DNA from: Palsa-504 sp963756575
GTDB lineage: Bacteria; Actinomycetota; Actinomycetes; Streptosporangiales; Streptosporangiaceae
Direction: 5' to 3'
Assembly: GCA_963756575.1 (NCBI GenBank)
Contig: CAVWOM010000005.1
Coordinates: 186,001 to 250,000 of the forward strand
DNA length: 64,000 bases
Shown one piece after another: positions 46,009 to 54,677 of this stretch (within the stretch, counting starts at the first letter, position 1; the number at the start of each line of letters is the position of its first letter). The notes beneath the pieces are model-generated. The model saw nothing but the letters and a program-made list of their open reading frames with translations. It was not told the DNA's origin and did no database searches. The position numbers and the translations under genes are program-made.

Positions 46009-46548
46009 ATGGATGACACGGATCTCGGCACGCTGACCCGGCAGGGAGACCGGTGGACGCTCACGTTCACCCGGCGGCTGGCGCACCCCCGCGAGAAAGT
46101 GTGGCGGGCCGTCACCGAGCCGCGGCACCTGGCGGCCTGGTTCCCGCAGGAGATCGTCGGCGAGCGCCGGGCGGGCGCGCCGCTTCGCTTCGTCATGTCG
46201 CAAGGTGACGGCTTCGATGGCCAGATGCTGGTGTTCGACCCGCCCGACGTCATGGAGTTCACCTGGGGCACCGACCGCCTCCGCATCGAACTGCGGCCGG
46301 ACGGCGCCGGCACCGTCCTCACCCTCACCGACACCTTCGGCGAGCTCGGCAAGGCCGCCCGCGACGCCGCCGGCTGGCACGAGTGCCTGGACCGCCTGGT
46401 CAGCGAGCTGGACGGCGCACCGCAGCGACCGAACGGCGAGCGCTGGGCCGAAGTCCACCCCCGCTACGTAGCCCACCTCGGCCCCGACGCCGCCACCATC
46501 GGCCCGCCCCCGTCCAGCGGCGAGAACCGCCCCAAGCGCGGCGGCTAA
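46009..46548 (+). CDS. SRPBCC/AHSA1 family protein
   Basis: A 179-residue helix-grip domain protein: FTRRLAHPREKVWRAVTEPR, AAWFPQEIVGERRAGAPLRF, PDVMEFTWGTDRLRIELRP, GWHECLDRLVSELDG. The last 30 residues are a Pro/Arg-rich tail. It is cotranscribed with the ArsR gene. Such proteins bind hydrophobic ligands or act as enzyme accessory factors; the ligand is unknown. It is convergent with the methyltransferase gene, whose stop region overlaps its own. Confidence 0.9.
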   Translation: MDDTDLGTLTRQGDRWTLTFTRRLAHPREKVWRAVTEPRHLAAWFPQEIVGERRAGAPLRFVMSQGDGFDGQMLVFDPPDVMEFTWGTDRLRIELRPDGAGTVLTLTDTFGELGKAARDAAGWHECLDRLVSELDGAPQRPNGERWAEVHPRYVAHLGPDAATIGPPPSSGENRPKRGG

Positions 46549-47367
46549 CAGGCGCTGGCCTACTCCGGCGACGATCATGGTGGCGTGATCGCCTAGCCCG
46601 GCCTCCGGCTGGCCCGGGAGCCACGCCGAGGTCTCCACGATCCCGGGCGGCACCAGCTCGAGGCCGTCGAACAGGCTGGTGAGCTCCGCCCACGAATGGG
46701 AGTAGATCCGCGGGCCTGCCTGCGCGTTGTACGTGCTGGCGAAGGCGGACCCTGCTGGGCCCCGGCCGAACCCGACCGAGATCACCAGGTACGACCCGGG
46801 GGCGAGGGCGCCGGTGAAGGAGCTCGCGATGCCGTGGGCGGTCTCGGCGTCGACGAAGTGAAGCACGCAGCCCAGCACGACGCACGCGGGCGCGTCCAGG
46901 TCGAACCCGGCCGCGCGGATCTGGTCGTCGGTGAGGATCGCCTTCGGGTCGCGCATGTCGCCGACGGTCGCGACGACCCCGGGCAGGTCGGGTCCGAGGA
47001 GGGTTTGCGAGTGCTGCACCGCGACCGGATCGTGGTCCACGTACGCCACCATGGCGTCGGGCATGACCCGGCGGGCGGCATCGTGGGTGGCCAGCCACTG
47101 CGGCTCGGTGCCCGGCGCTCGCACCGGGGAGGTGGGCAGGCCGGAGCCGACGTCGAGAAACTGGCGCACGCCGTGCCCGGCCACGTAGGTGACGGCGCGG
47201 GTCTGGAACCGCTTGTTGTCCAGCGCCTGCTCGCCGACATTGGGGCGGACCCGCCGTACGGCCTCGGCCGCCTCGCGATCGGCCTCGAAATTGTCCGTGC
47301 CGCCGAGCCAGTAGTCGTACATGCGCGCCACGTTCGGCTTCGTTGTGTCAAAAGGCGGCGTGCTCAT
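46545..47367 (-). CDS. SAM-dependent methyltransferase (PF04672/DUF574 type), 3' end frameshifted
   Basis: A roughly 270-residue actinobacterial methyltransferase. Marks: PNVARMYDYWLGGTDNFEAD, FLDVGSGLPTSP, AYVDHDPVAVQHS and DHATMIVAGV at the end of the conserved part. In the given sequence the frame does not stop there but runs antisense through the AHSA1 and ArsR genes to 45298; one base removed near 46555 gives a normal stop at 46545, so I annotate that. TATACT (47381-47376) eight bases before ATG 47367, with no ribosome site, suggests a leaderless mRNA. Substrate unknown. Confidence 0.82.
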
Positions 47368-47511
47368 TACCCGGCAGTATAGGGCGGCGAGCACTCGTCA
47401 TCTCGGCTCAATCCGGGATCAACGCGGGCGAATACCGCGATTAACGATCATCGCTGACGATGGCAGTCGCGGGGCATGCGGGATGCCCGGACGAAGCCAA
47501 GGGAGGCACGC

Positions 47512-48357
47512 ATGAGCGACCGGGCCGAGGTGCTGCCCGGGCCGTGCCAGGAGGACCTCGAGCTGCTGCGGAACAGCATCCGCGAGCTCGCCGACGGGCA
47601 TCCGGGCGGGGCGCCCGTCCCCGCGGACCGGTTCAGCGCGGTGTTCCTGACCGGTGCCACCGGGTTGGTCGGTCGCTTCGTGCTCAGCGAGCTGCTGCGG
47701 CAGAACGATCGCATGCTGATCCACTGCCTGGTCCGCGCCGGGGACGCCAAGCAGGCCCTGGCCCGGGTCCAGGCCGCGCTCGAGTCCGCCGGGCTCTGGG
47801 ACGACTACCTGGCCGACCGCATCCGGGCCTGGCCGGGCGACCTGCGCGAGCCGCGGTTCGGCCTGGCGGAACTGGACTTCCGGCGGCTGTGCGGCCAGGT
47901 CGACGCGGTCTACCACCTAGCCGCCGCCGAACGCGACCTGCTCGCGCCCTACGCGGTGATGCGCGACGCCAGCGTGCGCGGCTTCCGCACCGTCCTAGAG
48001 CTTGCGCTGCGGCGCCGGCCCAAGCACCTGTTCTACGCCTCCACGACGGAAGTCCTTCCGCCGAACGTGCTGGGCTACCCGTGGACCAATCTCGTCATCG
48101 AGCAGGCCCTGCTGTCCGCGCGGTCCGCGAGCTTGCCGGTCGCGATCATGCGGCTGCCCCGGCTGGACGCCGCCGCCCCGGTGAGCGACACGCCAGTGGA
48201 CGCCATCAGCGAGACCCTGGCCGCGATCTCGCTGAATCCCCGGCGGCGGCACACCATCTACCACCTGCGCCACCCGGCGCCGCGGACCTGGGGCTCCGAG
48301 CCGGACGATTTCGCCTCCGGCCTGGATGACGAGCCGTCCAGCGGCCCGGACGCTTAG
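47512..48357 (+). CDS. Thioester-reductase-like SDR protein, active-site Lys missing
   Basis: A 281-residue extended short-chain dehydrogenase resembling the reductase domain of carboxylic acid reductases: FSAVFLTGATGLVGRFVLSE binds the cofactor, and LIHCLVRAGDAKQALARVQ and VDAVYHLAAAERDL follow. Where the YxxxK motif is expected there is GYPWTNLVIEQALL, with Asn in place of Lys, and the protein is shorter than usual. It may be inactive or have another role. ATG 47512 follows GGGAGG. A strongly acidic C-terminus (EPDDFASGLDDEPSSGPD) is unusual. Confidence 0.78.
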   Translation: MSDRAEVLPGPCQEDLELLRNSIRELADGHPGGAPVPADRFSAVFLTGATGLVGRFVLSELLRQNDRMLIHCLVRAGDAKQALARVQAALESAGLWDDYLADRIRAWPGDLREPRFGLAELDFRRLCGQVDAVYHLAAAERDLLAPYAVMRDASVRGFRTVLELALRRRPKHLFYASTTEVLPPNVLGYPWTNLVIEQALLSARSASLPVAIMRLPRLDAAAPVSDTPVDAISETLAAISLNPRRRHTIYHLRHPAPRTWGSEPDDFASGLDDEPSSGPDA

Positions 48358-48493
48358 CCCGAGCCGCCAGCGCCGCAATCGCGGCTCGCATCCCGCGGGA
48401 AAGGGAGGGGTCCCGAATGCGAAAACGTGAGCCAGTCCCGCCGCCTGGTCATTGAGGCGACGATCTAGTGCGCGGACGAGTCATGATGACAGG

Positions 48494-49277
48494 ATGACCG
48501 AGGGCCAGGAGATAACCGGCCGGGGCGCGATGAACCGGATCTGGAAGGCCGGGGATACGATCCGGCGCTCGCGAGGGCCGTGGAGCGAGACCACGGCGGC
48601 GCTGCTGCGGCATCTGGAACGGCGCGGGTTCACCGCCGCTCCCCGCTACCTGGGAGTCGATGACCTCGGCCGGGACATCCTGTCGGTCCTGCCCGGTGAG
48701 CCTGTGGTAACGCTGGCCGGAGATGCGCAGCTCGTACAGGTCGCCCGGCTCCTGCGCGCTTTCCACGATGCAACGGCCGATTTCACCTCGCCCGCCGGGG
48801 CGCAGTGGCGGGTACCAGCCCGGTCCGGGTCCGGTGAGCGGATCATCCACCGCGACGTAGCGCCATGGAACCTCCTGCAAACCGGCGGGGTGATCACCGG
48901 CCTGGCAGACTGGGACCTGGCCGGGCCGGGCCGGTTGATCGAGGATTTCGCCTACGTGGCCTGGCACTTCGTGCCGCTTCATGACGAGCCCATGAGCGGC
49001 GGTACGCCACCGCCACCGCTGGCCGCGGCCTCGCCGGCTCCGGCTGCTCTGCGACAGTTACGGACTTACCCGGCCCGAACGGCACACTCTGGTCGCCGAG
49101 GTCGCGGCCATGGAAGTCCGCCAGGCCGCCCAGGTGGCTGACGATGCCCTAGCCGGCGACCCTGCCTCAGCTCGGCTATGGCGCAGCGGCCACTTTACCG
49201 AGGCCACAGCCCGCTCTCTGACATGGCTCAGCAGCTACCGCGACGACCTTGACCGCGCGCTCCAGTCAGACTCCTGA
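48494..49277 (+). CDS. Aminoglycoside phosphotransferase (APH) family protein with a frameshift
   Basis: The first 165 or so codons give a kinase-like fold: KAGDTIRRSRGPWSETTAAL, the catalytic loop IIHRDVAPWNLL and the DFG-like GLADWDLAGPG. Between about 49000 and 49030 the frame changes; the rest, CDSYGLTRPERHTLVAEVAA through LSSYRDDLDRAL, is the usual C-terminal lobe in another frame, ending at 49277. One base removed gives a 260-residue protein. Substrate could be a small alcohol, choline-like or antibiotic; not known. The upstream gap has only a weak ribosome site. Confidence 0.78.
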
Positions 49278-49698
49278 CGCCGGCCGTCCCGAGCCGCCCA
49301 GAGGGCCATCCGCCCTAAACCGCGGGTTCCGGTCCACGGCCCGGTGGCCGAGACGGGGATCCAGCGGGTCGCCCGGGCCATGAGCCAGACCGGCCTGCTC
49401 ACCGGGCAGGACGCCACGGAGGCCGGGCAGCGGGCCCTGGTCGAATCGACGACCAGCGCCTCCTCCTGAACTGGGAGCCCCGGCCGAAAAGCTTCATAGC
49501 GTGATGTATCAAGACCGCCTTCCCGCGCTCCGACAGTGCGAGGGGGAAGATGAGCACGCTGATCATCGACGGGGGGCCGGACGCGTCCAGGGGGATGAAC
49601 GCGTCCGGGGGATCGGCGGCGGGGGTGGCATCAGGCCGGCCGGGCACGTCTGCGGGGGCGGACAGGGCCCGGCCGGCAGGACCCTGAGGCCGCGAAAG
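49278..49698. other. 421-bp gap without a supported gene
   Basis: There is a short open stretch on the plus strand ending in a stop near 49470 (with ETGIQRVARAMSQTGLLTGQ) that may be the tail of a lost gene, and a minus-strand stretch (ALSERGKAVLIHHAM) that is likewise short and without family resemblance I can name. Both look like remnants. No clear repeat or hairpin was seen. Confidence 0.4.
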
Positions 49699-50181
49699 TC
49701 ACCAGGGCTGGCTGCGGCTGGTGAAGTGGGTCAGCGTATCGAGGTCCTCGGCCTTGTGGACGTGCCGCGGCGGGGTGGCGAAGGTGGCGTACGGCCGGAC
49801 GCGGATCACCACCCGCTCCTCCTCGCGGGCCATCCGCTCGATCTCGGGGAGCTTGGCGGACGACACGTCCTCCCCGGCCATCAGGTCGACGACCCGGCGC
49901 AGCACCTCCACCGCCTGGCCGAAATCCTCCTCGATGGTGGCGTCCCCGTAGACCTGCAGGTAAGTGAGCGGCCACTGCTCGTCCAGGATGCACAGGCTGA
50001 CCTTGGAGTTCCGCTTCACGGCGTGCGCCTTGCCGCGGGCGGCCATGGTGGAGACCAGCAGGTCGTCGCCGTCCATGACGTAGTACACGACGGTCATGGC
50101 CGGCCCGTCCTCCTTCCGGCTGTACCCGAAGACGCAGGTGCGGTGCTTGCGGACGAACTCCCGCCGCTCTTGTCTGTCCAT
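49699..50181 (-). CDS. Pyridoxamine 5'-phosphate oxidase-like (PPOX, F420-type) protein
   Basis: A 160-residue split-barrel flavin/deazaflavin-binding protein: RKHRTCVFGYSRKEDGPAMT, VSTMAARGKAHAVKRNSKVS, and LQVYGDATIEEDFGQA. The length and patterns fit actinobacterial F420-dependent or FMN-binding reductases. It faces an LLM-class F420 oxidoreductase across 44 bp, so the two may share regulation. GGAAGG precedes the ATG. Substrate unknown. Confidence 0.87.
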   Translation of the reverse strand: MDRQERREFVRKHRTCVFGYSRKEDGPAMTVVYYVMDGDDLLVSTMAARGKAHAVKRNSKVSLCILDEQWPLTYLQVYGDATIEEDFGQAVEVLRRVVDLMAGEDVSSAKLPEIERMAREEERVVIRVRPYATFATPPRHVHKAEDLDTLTHFTSRSQPW

Positions 50182-50225
50182 GTCCGACCTTCCCGGTCAT
50201 CTAAGTGCTGATGCCACTAAAGTAG

Positions 50226-51074
50226 ATGATCATGCGGCTGGGCTTGGTGCACATCAACATGGGGCCGATGAGCCGCCCCGACGCCGTGGTGCAGGCGGCG
50301 CGGGCGGCCGAGGCGGCTGGCTTCGACTCGGTTTGGGCGGGGGAGCACCTGGTGCTGCCCGATCCGCAGGCGCCGCCTTCGCCGATGGCGCCGCAGGACC
50401 CGGCGCTTGACTCGCTGCTGGCGCTGACGTGGGCCGCGGCCCATACGACCACGATCAGGCTGGCCACCGGGATCGTGATCTTGCCGCAGCGCAATCCGGT
50501 GGTGCTGGCCAAGGAAGTGGCCACCCTGGACGTACTGTCCGGCGGCCGGGTCATGCTCGGCGTGGGCGCGGGCTACCTCGAACCGGAATTCCGCGCCGTG
50601 GGAGCGAACTTCGCCGAGCGCGGCGCGGTCACCGACGAGTACCTCGACGCGATGCGGGCGCTGTGGTACGACGAGCATCCCCGTTACCACGGCCGGTTCG
50701 CCAGCTTCAGCGGCGTCGACGCCTACCCGCGCCCGGTGCAGCAGCCGGTTCCGCTGATCGTCGGCGGCCACAGCGCCCCGGCCTACCGGCGGGCCGTCGC
50801 GCGCGGCCAGGGCTGGTACGGCTACTGGCTGACCCCCGCGCAGGCCGCCGCGTCGGTGGCCGGCCTGGCCGAGGCGGCCCGAAGCGTCCCGCGGCCCGCC
50901 GGGTCCGGCCCGCTGGAGATCAGCGTGACGCCGCGCGGCCGGATGACGCCCGCGCTGGCCGCCGAGTTCGCCGAGGCCGGCGTAGACCGGCTGGTGCTGC
51001 TCGCGCCGCCCGCCGAGGACGGCGCCGCCCAGGCGATCGAGGCCGGCCTCGCCGCCGTGGCCGGCCTGCGCTAG
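50226..51074 (+). CDS. LLM-class F420-dependent oxidoreductase
   Basis: A 280-residue TIM-barrel enzyme of the luciferase-like family: LGLVHINMG, VVQAARAAEAAGFDSVWAGE, IRLATGIVILPQRNPVVLAK, SGGRVMLGVGAGYLEPEFRA and PVPLIVGGHS. It would transfer hydride to or from coenzyme F420. ATG 50226 or 50232; TAAAGT (50218-50223) lies 8 bases before 50232 with no ribosome site, so a leaderless start at 50232 is likely. Divergent from the PPOX-like gene. Confidence 0.92.
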   Translation: MIMRLGLVHINMGPMSRPDAVVQAARAAEAAGFDSVWAGEHLVLPDPQAPPSPMAPQDPALDSLLALTWAAAHTTTIRLATGIVILPQRNPVVLAKEVATLDVLSGGRVMLGVGAGYLEPEFRAVGANFAERGAVTDEYLDAMRALWYDEHPRYHGRFASFSGVDAYPRPVQQPVPLIVGGHSAPAYRRAVARGQGWYGYWLTPAQAAASVAGLAEAARSVPRPAGSGPLEISVTPRGRMTPALAAEFAEAGVDRLVLLAPPAEDGAAQAIEAGLAAVAGLR

Positions 51075-51237
51075 CAGACGCCCGCTCCGCGCTTGAGCCT
51101 TATCCCAGCCCCGGCGGGCGCCGGAACGGTGCCGTATCAGGCAGCATTACGTCCCTGGCGGCGGGTGGCTCAAATGAGGCACGAATACGGCCATATTGCC
51201 CATTGCATTTCCCAGCGGCCAGGATAACCATCATTTC

Positions 51238-51570
51238 ATGGGGTGGGTATTCCTATTGGCAATCGTATTCGTCGCCAGTGCCGGACGTACGCATGACGCC
51301 GGCACCGGGGCGGTTATCACCGTCGCCATCGGCTTCCTCGGGTGGCTCGTATCGGTTTGGCTGACGCCGTTCCGCAGGTGCCGTGCCTGCAACGGAACCG
51401 GCCGTTTCAACGGGATCATGTCCACCTGGGCTAGCCGGCAGTGCCCTCGGTGCGGCGGCAGCGGGCGGCACCGCCGGTATTTCGTCACCACGGTCTTCGG
51501 CGAGAAACTGACGCGCGGCGAGGCCCGGGCCAGAAAAGCCCGGGCTCGGCGTAACCGCCCCCGCCTCTAG
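51238..51570 (+). CDS. Small membrane protein with a DnaJ-type zinc finger
   Basis: A 110-residue protein with two N-terminal membrane helices (WVFLLAIVFVASAG and VITVAIGFLGWLVSVWL) followed by CRACNGTGRF and CPRCGGSG, two CxxCxGxG-like half-sites of a DnaJ-type zinc finger, and a very basic tail (EARARKARARRNRPRL). It has no J domain. I know no name for this layout. It lies 169 bp upstream of a gene for another DnaJ-related conserved domain. Confidence 0.75.
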   Translation: MGWVFLLAIVFVASAGRTHDAGTGAVITVAIGFLGWLVSVWLTPFRRCRACNGTGRFNGIMSTWASRQCPRCGGSGRHRRYFVTTVFGEKLTRGEARARKARARRNRPRL

Positions 51571-51673
51571 CGCATTTTGATCTCGTGCCGTGACCGGAAC
51601 TGCGTCTCGCGGCACAAGGATAAAGGCCCTTGATCAATAAGGTAACCGATTAACGATCTTCATAGCCGCCGCT

Positions 51674-51718
51674 GGTTCCGGGTGCCCTTATCGGCCGCCG
51701 GTTCCGGGTGCCCGTATC
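51674..51718. repeat. Two direct 19-bp repeats
   Basis: GGTTCCGGGTGCCC-T/G-TATC occurs at 51674-51692 and again at 51700-51718, a 26-bp period with one mismatch, just upstream of the DUF1992 gene. It could be a protein-binding site or simple duplication. Confidence 0.6.
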
Positions 51719-51739
51719 ATAGGCAGGAGGGCTAACCGG

Positions 51740-52237
51740 ATGACCGAGCGCAAACCCCGGGAGATCAGCTTCGCCTCGTGGATCGACCGGCAGATCAGCG
51801 AGGCGCAGGATCGTGGTGCCTTCGACAACCTGCCCGGCGCGGGCAAGCCGCTGCCCAAGCGGGCCCTGGACGGCGACACCTGGCTGCGTGATTACCTCGA
51901 CCGCGAGGGCGTCTCGGCCGATGAAATGCTGCCGGTCCCGCTCCGCCTGCGCAAGGAGGCCGAACGGCTGCCTGACACGCTCGGGGAACTGCGCTCCGAG
52001 CAGGACGTCCGCGACGTCGTCAGGGACCTCAACCGCCGGATCCTGGAGTGGCGCCGGATACCGGTAGGGCCGCCGGTCGTGCTGCGACTGGCCGACGAGG
52101 AGGCCATGGTCACCCGGTGGCGGGAGGCGCGGCCCCAGCCGGCCGCGCCGGCTCCGCCCCGGCCCCAGCCGGAGCGGCCCGCCTCGGCCCGCTGGTGGCG
52201 CCGCCGCCGGAACCGGCCAGCCCCCGGCCAGCACTAG
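51740..52237 (+). CDS. DUF1992 domain protein (DnaJ-C28 conserved domain)
   Basis: A 165-residue protein. SWIDRQISEAQDRGAFDNLP and GAGKPLP are the signature of DUF1992, followed by RDYLDREGVSADEMLPVPL and RDLNRRILEWRR. The C-terminal 40 residues are Pro/Arg-rich and probably disordered. AGGAGG precedes the ATG. Function unknown; the human homologous domain lies in DNAJC28. Confidence 0.9.
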   Translation: MTERKPREISFASWIDRQISEAQDRGAFDNLPGAGKPLPKRALDGDTWLRDYLDREGVSADEMLPVPLRLRKEAERLPDTLGELRSEQDVRDVVRDLNRRILEWRRIPVGPPVVLRLADEEAMVTRWREARPQPAAPAPPRPQPERPASARWWRRRRNRPAPGQH

Positions 52238-52244
52238 CCCCGCA

Positions 52245-52965
52245 TCACAGTGCCGCCAGGACGACGGACTCCAGGTCGGCCTGGCTGAGGGGAACCGGGT
52301 TGCCCTGCGTGCTGCTCGAGGTCAGTGCCTTGGCCGCGATGCGTCCCGGTCCAGCACCGGCCGGCCCGGAACAGGGCCGTCCGAGGTGGGGAAGCTCGAC
52401 CGCAGCGCCCGGACGTTGGCCTCGATGACCGGAGCCAGCAGCGCCGCGCAGGCCAGCCCGTCGGTCAGCGGATTAGCCCGGACCGAGACGAACGGCTCCA
52501 GGCACTGAGTCAGCGCGTCCAGCCCGCTCGCCGCGGTGACCGAAGGCGGGCACGATAGCGTGAGCAGCGGGTCTACCAGCGCCACCCGCGGGATCATCAG
52601 CGAGCTGCGCAGGCTCGCCTTGAGCCGGTGCTCCGGCACCGCCAGCACCGCGTTCGCGGTCACCTCGGCCCCGGTGCCCGCGGTGGTGGGCACGGCCACG
52701 CACGGCGCGGACGGGCGGGTGATCGCCTGCCCGGAGCCGACCGCCTCCAGGTAGTCCAGCGGGTCACCGCCGTTGGCCAGCAGCATGGCGATCGCCTTGG
52801 CGGCGTCGATGACGCTGCCCCCGCCGATCGCCGCGATCACGTCGGCGCCGTGCTCACGGGCGGCGGCCGCCCCAGCCCGGCCAGCACGCCCGGCAGTTCC
52901 GCCGACCGTCCCGCCCCGGCCATGATCCGCCCGGCGGTAGCGAACTCGAAGCTCGCAGCCGTCAT
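52245..52965 (-). pseudogene. Decayed iron-containing alcohol dehydrogenase/maleylacetate reductase
   Basis: About 240 codons remain of some 360-380. The N-terminus (FEFATAGRIMAGAGRSAELP) is joined after GVLAGLG to DVIAAIGGGSVIDAAKAIAM in another frame, with about 50 residues lost. The middle (APCVAVPTTAGTGAEVTANA, ASGLDALTQCLEPFVSVRAN) is intact. After NVRALRSSFPTSDG another jump removes most of the C-terminal iron-binding domain, leaving only the last 25 or so codons (SSTQGNPVPLSQADLESVVL) in a different frame. Two deletions make function impossible. This reductase is often in aromatic catabolism, as in the 34-40 kb locus. Confidence 0.82.
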
Positions 52966-53074
52966 CTGCTCATCTTGCTACACGACCGCGCCCCTGAGGC
53001 GCATGAGGCTTTCCGTAACGTGCCGAATACACCCCGTTTACCTGGGCGCGGTGTAAGGCGGTTACGGTGGGCAG

Positions 53075-53695
53075 ATGGATGCGTCAATTCAGGCCGCGCC
53101 GGCCTACCACGAACGGGCCGGCTCCTACGAGCGTGACACCGCCGCGTTCCAGCCCTACCGGGACGCGGTCGTCGAAGCGCTCCCGCTGCGCCCCGGGCAG
53201 GTAGTCCTGGACGTCGGCTGCGGGACCGGCCTGTGCTGCGGCCTGCTGCGGGAGAAGGTGGGCCCGGGCGGGGATGTGGTGGGCATCGAGGAGTCGCCGG
53301 AGATGGCAGCGGTGGCGCTCGAGAACATCGCCCGCGAGGGCTGGGGCAACGTCACGGTGGTGCAGGCGCCGGCCGAGGAGGCCGAGGTCGGGCAGCCCGC
53401 CGATGCCGCCTTGTTCTGCGCCGTCCACGACATCCTGCAGTCCCCGGATGCGCTGGCCAATATCGTGGCCACGCTGCGCCCCGGGGCGTGGGTGGCGGCC
53501 GGCGGGGGCAAGTGGGCCGCGCCCATGATGGTCGCCCTGAATTCCATGGTCAACATGCTGCACGCTCCCTACGTGCGGAGCTTCACCGGATTCGACCGGC
53601 CCTGGCAGCATCTGGAGCAGCTGGTGGAGGACGTCCAGGTCCGTGAGCTGGCGTTCGGCAGCGGTTACGTCATGACCGGCCGCACCCCCGGGTAA
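53075..53695 (+). CDS. Class I SAM-dependent methyltransferase
   Basis: A 206-residue methyltransferase: QVVLDVGCGTGLCCGLLRE (motif I), DVVGIEESPEMAAVALEN, and LRPGAWVAAGGGKWAAPM (motif III region). It has the size and look of UbiE/COQ5-like small-molecule methyltransferases but no further clue to the substrate. It stands between the decayed dehydrogenase and a hydrolase gene and seems to have its own promoter. Confidence 0.88.
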   Translation: MDASIQAAPAYHERAGSYERDTAAFQPYRDAVVEALPLRPGQVVLDVGCGTGLCCGLLREKVGPGGDVVGIEESPEMAAVALENIAREGWGNVTVVQAPAEEAEVGQPADAALFCAVHDILQSPDALANIVATLRPGAWVAAGGGKWAAPMMVALNSMVNMLHAPYVRSFTGFDRPWQHLEQLVEDVQVRELAFGSGYVMTGRTPG

Positions 53696-53769
53696 CCCCG
53701 CTCGCATATTTACCACCCGCACGGGTAGAAACATGGATGTAACCTGCCCGACATCGCTGGGGGTGAAGG

Positions 53770-54663
53770 GTGGTCGTACGGCAGCTGCCCGGGGAATTCC
53801 CGGCTCCGCGGACATGGCTGGCCGAGCTGCCGGCCCGCGGGGTCACCCGGATATGGGAATGCGCCGGCCCGCCCGGCGCGCCGGTCCTCATGCTCATCCA
53901 CGGCGTGACGTTCACCGCCGAGCTGAACTGGGGTAAGACCTTCGCCCCGCTCGGGCGGCACTTCCGCGTCATCGCCATGGACCTGCGCGGCCACGGCGAC
54001 GGGATTCGTGTCAGCGGCCGGTTCCGGCTGGAAGACTGCGCCGACGACATCGCCGCGCTGGCGGACGTCCTCGGCCTGGAGCAGTTCATCGCCGTCGGCT
54101 ACTCGATGGGCGGCATGGTGGCCCAGCTGCTGTACCGCCGGCACGCCCCGCTGCTGTCGGGCTTGGTGCTGTGTGCGACCGGGCGCAACGTCCTGGGTTC
54201 GCCGGCCGAGAAGCTGACCGCGCTGGCGCTGCCCGCGGCGGCCGCCGCGATCCAGCTGAACCCGTTCCTCCAGCCGATGAGCGCCGAGCTGTTCGGCCTG
54301 GCCCTGCTGGGTCCGGTCGACGACCCGGCCATGGCCCGGCAGGCCCGGGCCCAGCTGCGCCGGACCACGCTCGGCACCGCCATCTCGGCCGTCCAGGCCG
54401 TCTGCGAGTTCAGCTCGCACAGCTGGATCGGCCAGGTCAGGGTGCCCACCGCGGTGCTCGTCACGACCCGGGACCGGATGGTGCCGGTCAGCCGCCAGCT
54501 GAGGCTGGCCCGGGCCATCCCGGGCGCCGTGGTCCATGAGGTGGACGCCGATCACGCGGCCTGCGTGAACCGGCCGGAACTGTTCAACCAGGCGCTGCTC
54601 CAGGCCTGCTGGTCGGTCGCGGCCGCGCCGCCCGGCATCGTCGCCGCCGACCCAGCTAGCTGA
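53770..54663 (+). CDS. Alpha/beta hydrolase
   Basis: A 297-residue alpha/beta hydrolase with oxyanion strand LMLIHGVTFTAELNW, nucleophile elbow AVGYSMGGMVAQL, an Asp in LVTTRDRMVPVS and His in DADHAACV. The start is GTG 53770, with GGTGAAGG just before it. It resembles the 9086 gene in fold only. The substrate is unknown; no operon partner is evident. Confidence 0.87.
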   Translation: MVVRQLPGEFPAPRTWLAELPARGVTRIWECAGPPGAPVLMLIHGVTFTAELNWGKTFAPLGRHFRVIAMDLRGHGDGIRVSGRFRLEDCADDIAALADVLGLEQFIAVGYSMGGMVAQLLYRRHAPLLSGLVLCATGRNVLGSPAEKLTALALPAAAAAIQLNPFLQPMSAELFGLALLGPVDDPAMARQARAQLRRTTLGTAISAVQAVCEFSSHSWIGQVRVPTAVLVTTRDRMVPVSRQLRLARAIPGAVVHEVDADHAACVNRPELFNQALLQACWSVAAAPPGIVAADPAS

Positions 54664-54677
54664 CCCAGGCCAGCTGA

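Noticed and set aside
45298..46544. Continuation of the methyltransferase frame, antisense through the AHSA1 and ArsR genes and the VNTR
   Set aside because: The conserved family ends near 46555; the rest is antisense of real genes and low-complexity repeat. A single-base error explains the missing stop.
49399..49647. Small minus-strand frame in the gap before the PPOX-like gene
   Set aside because: No start context and no family resemblance; kept only as a possible remnant.
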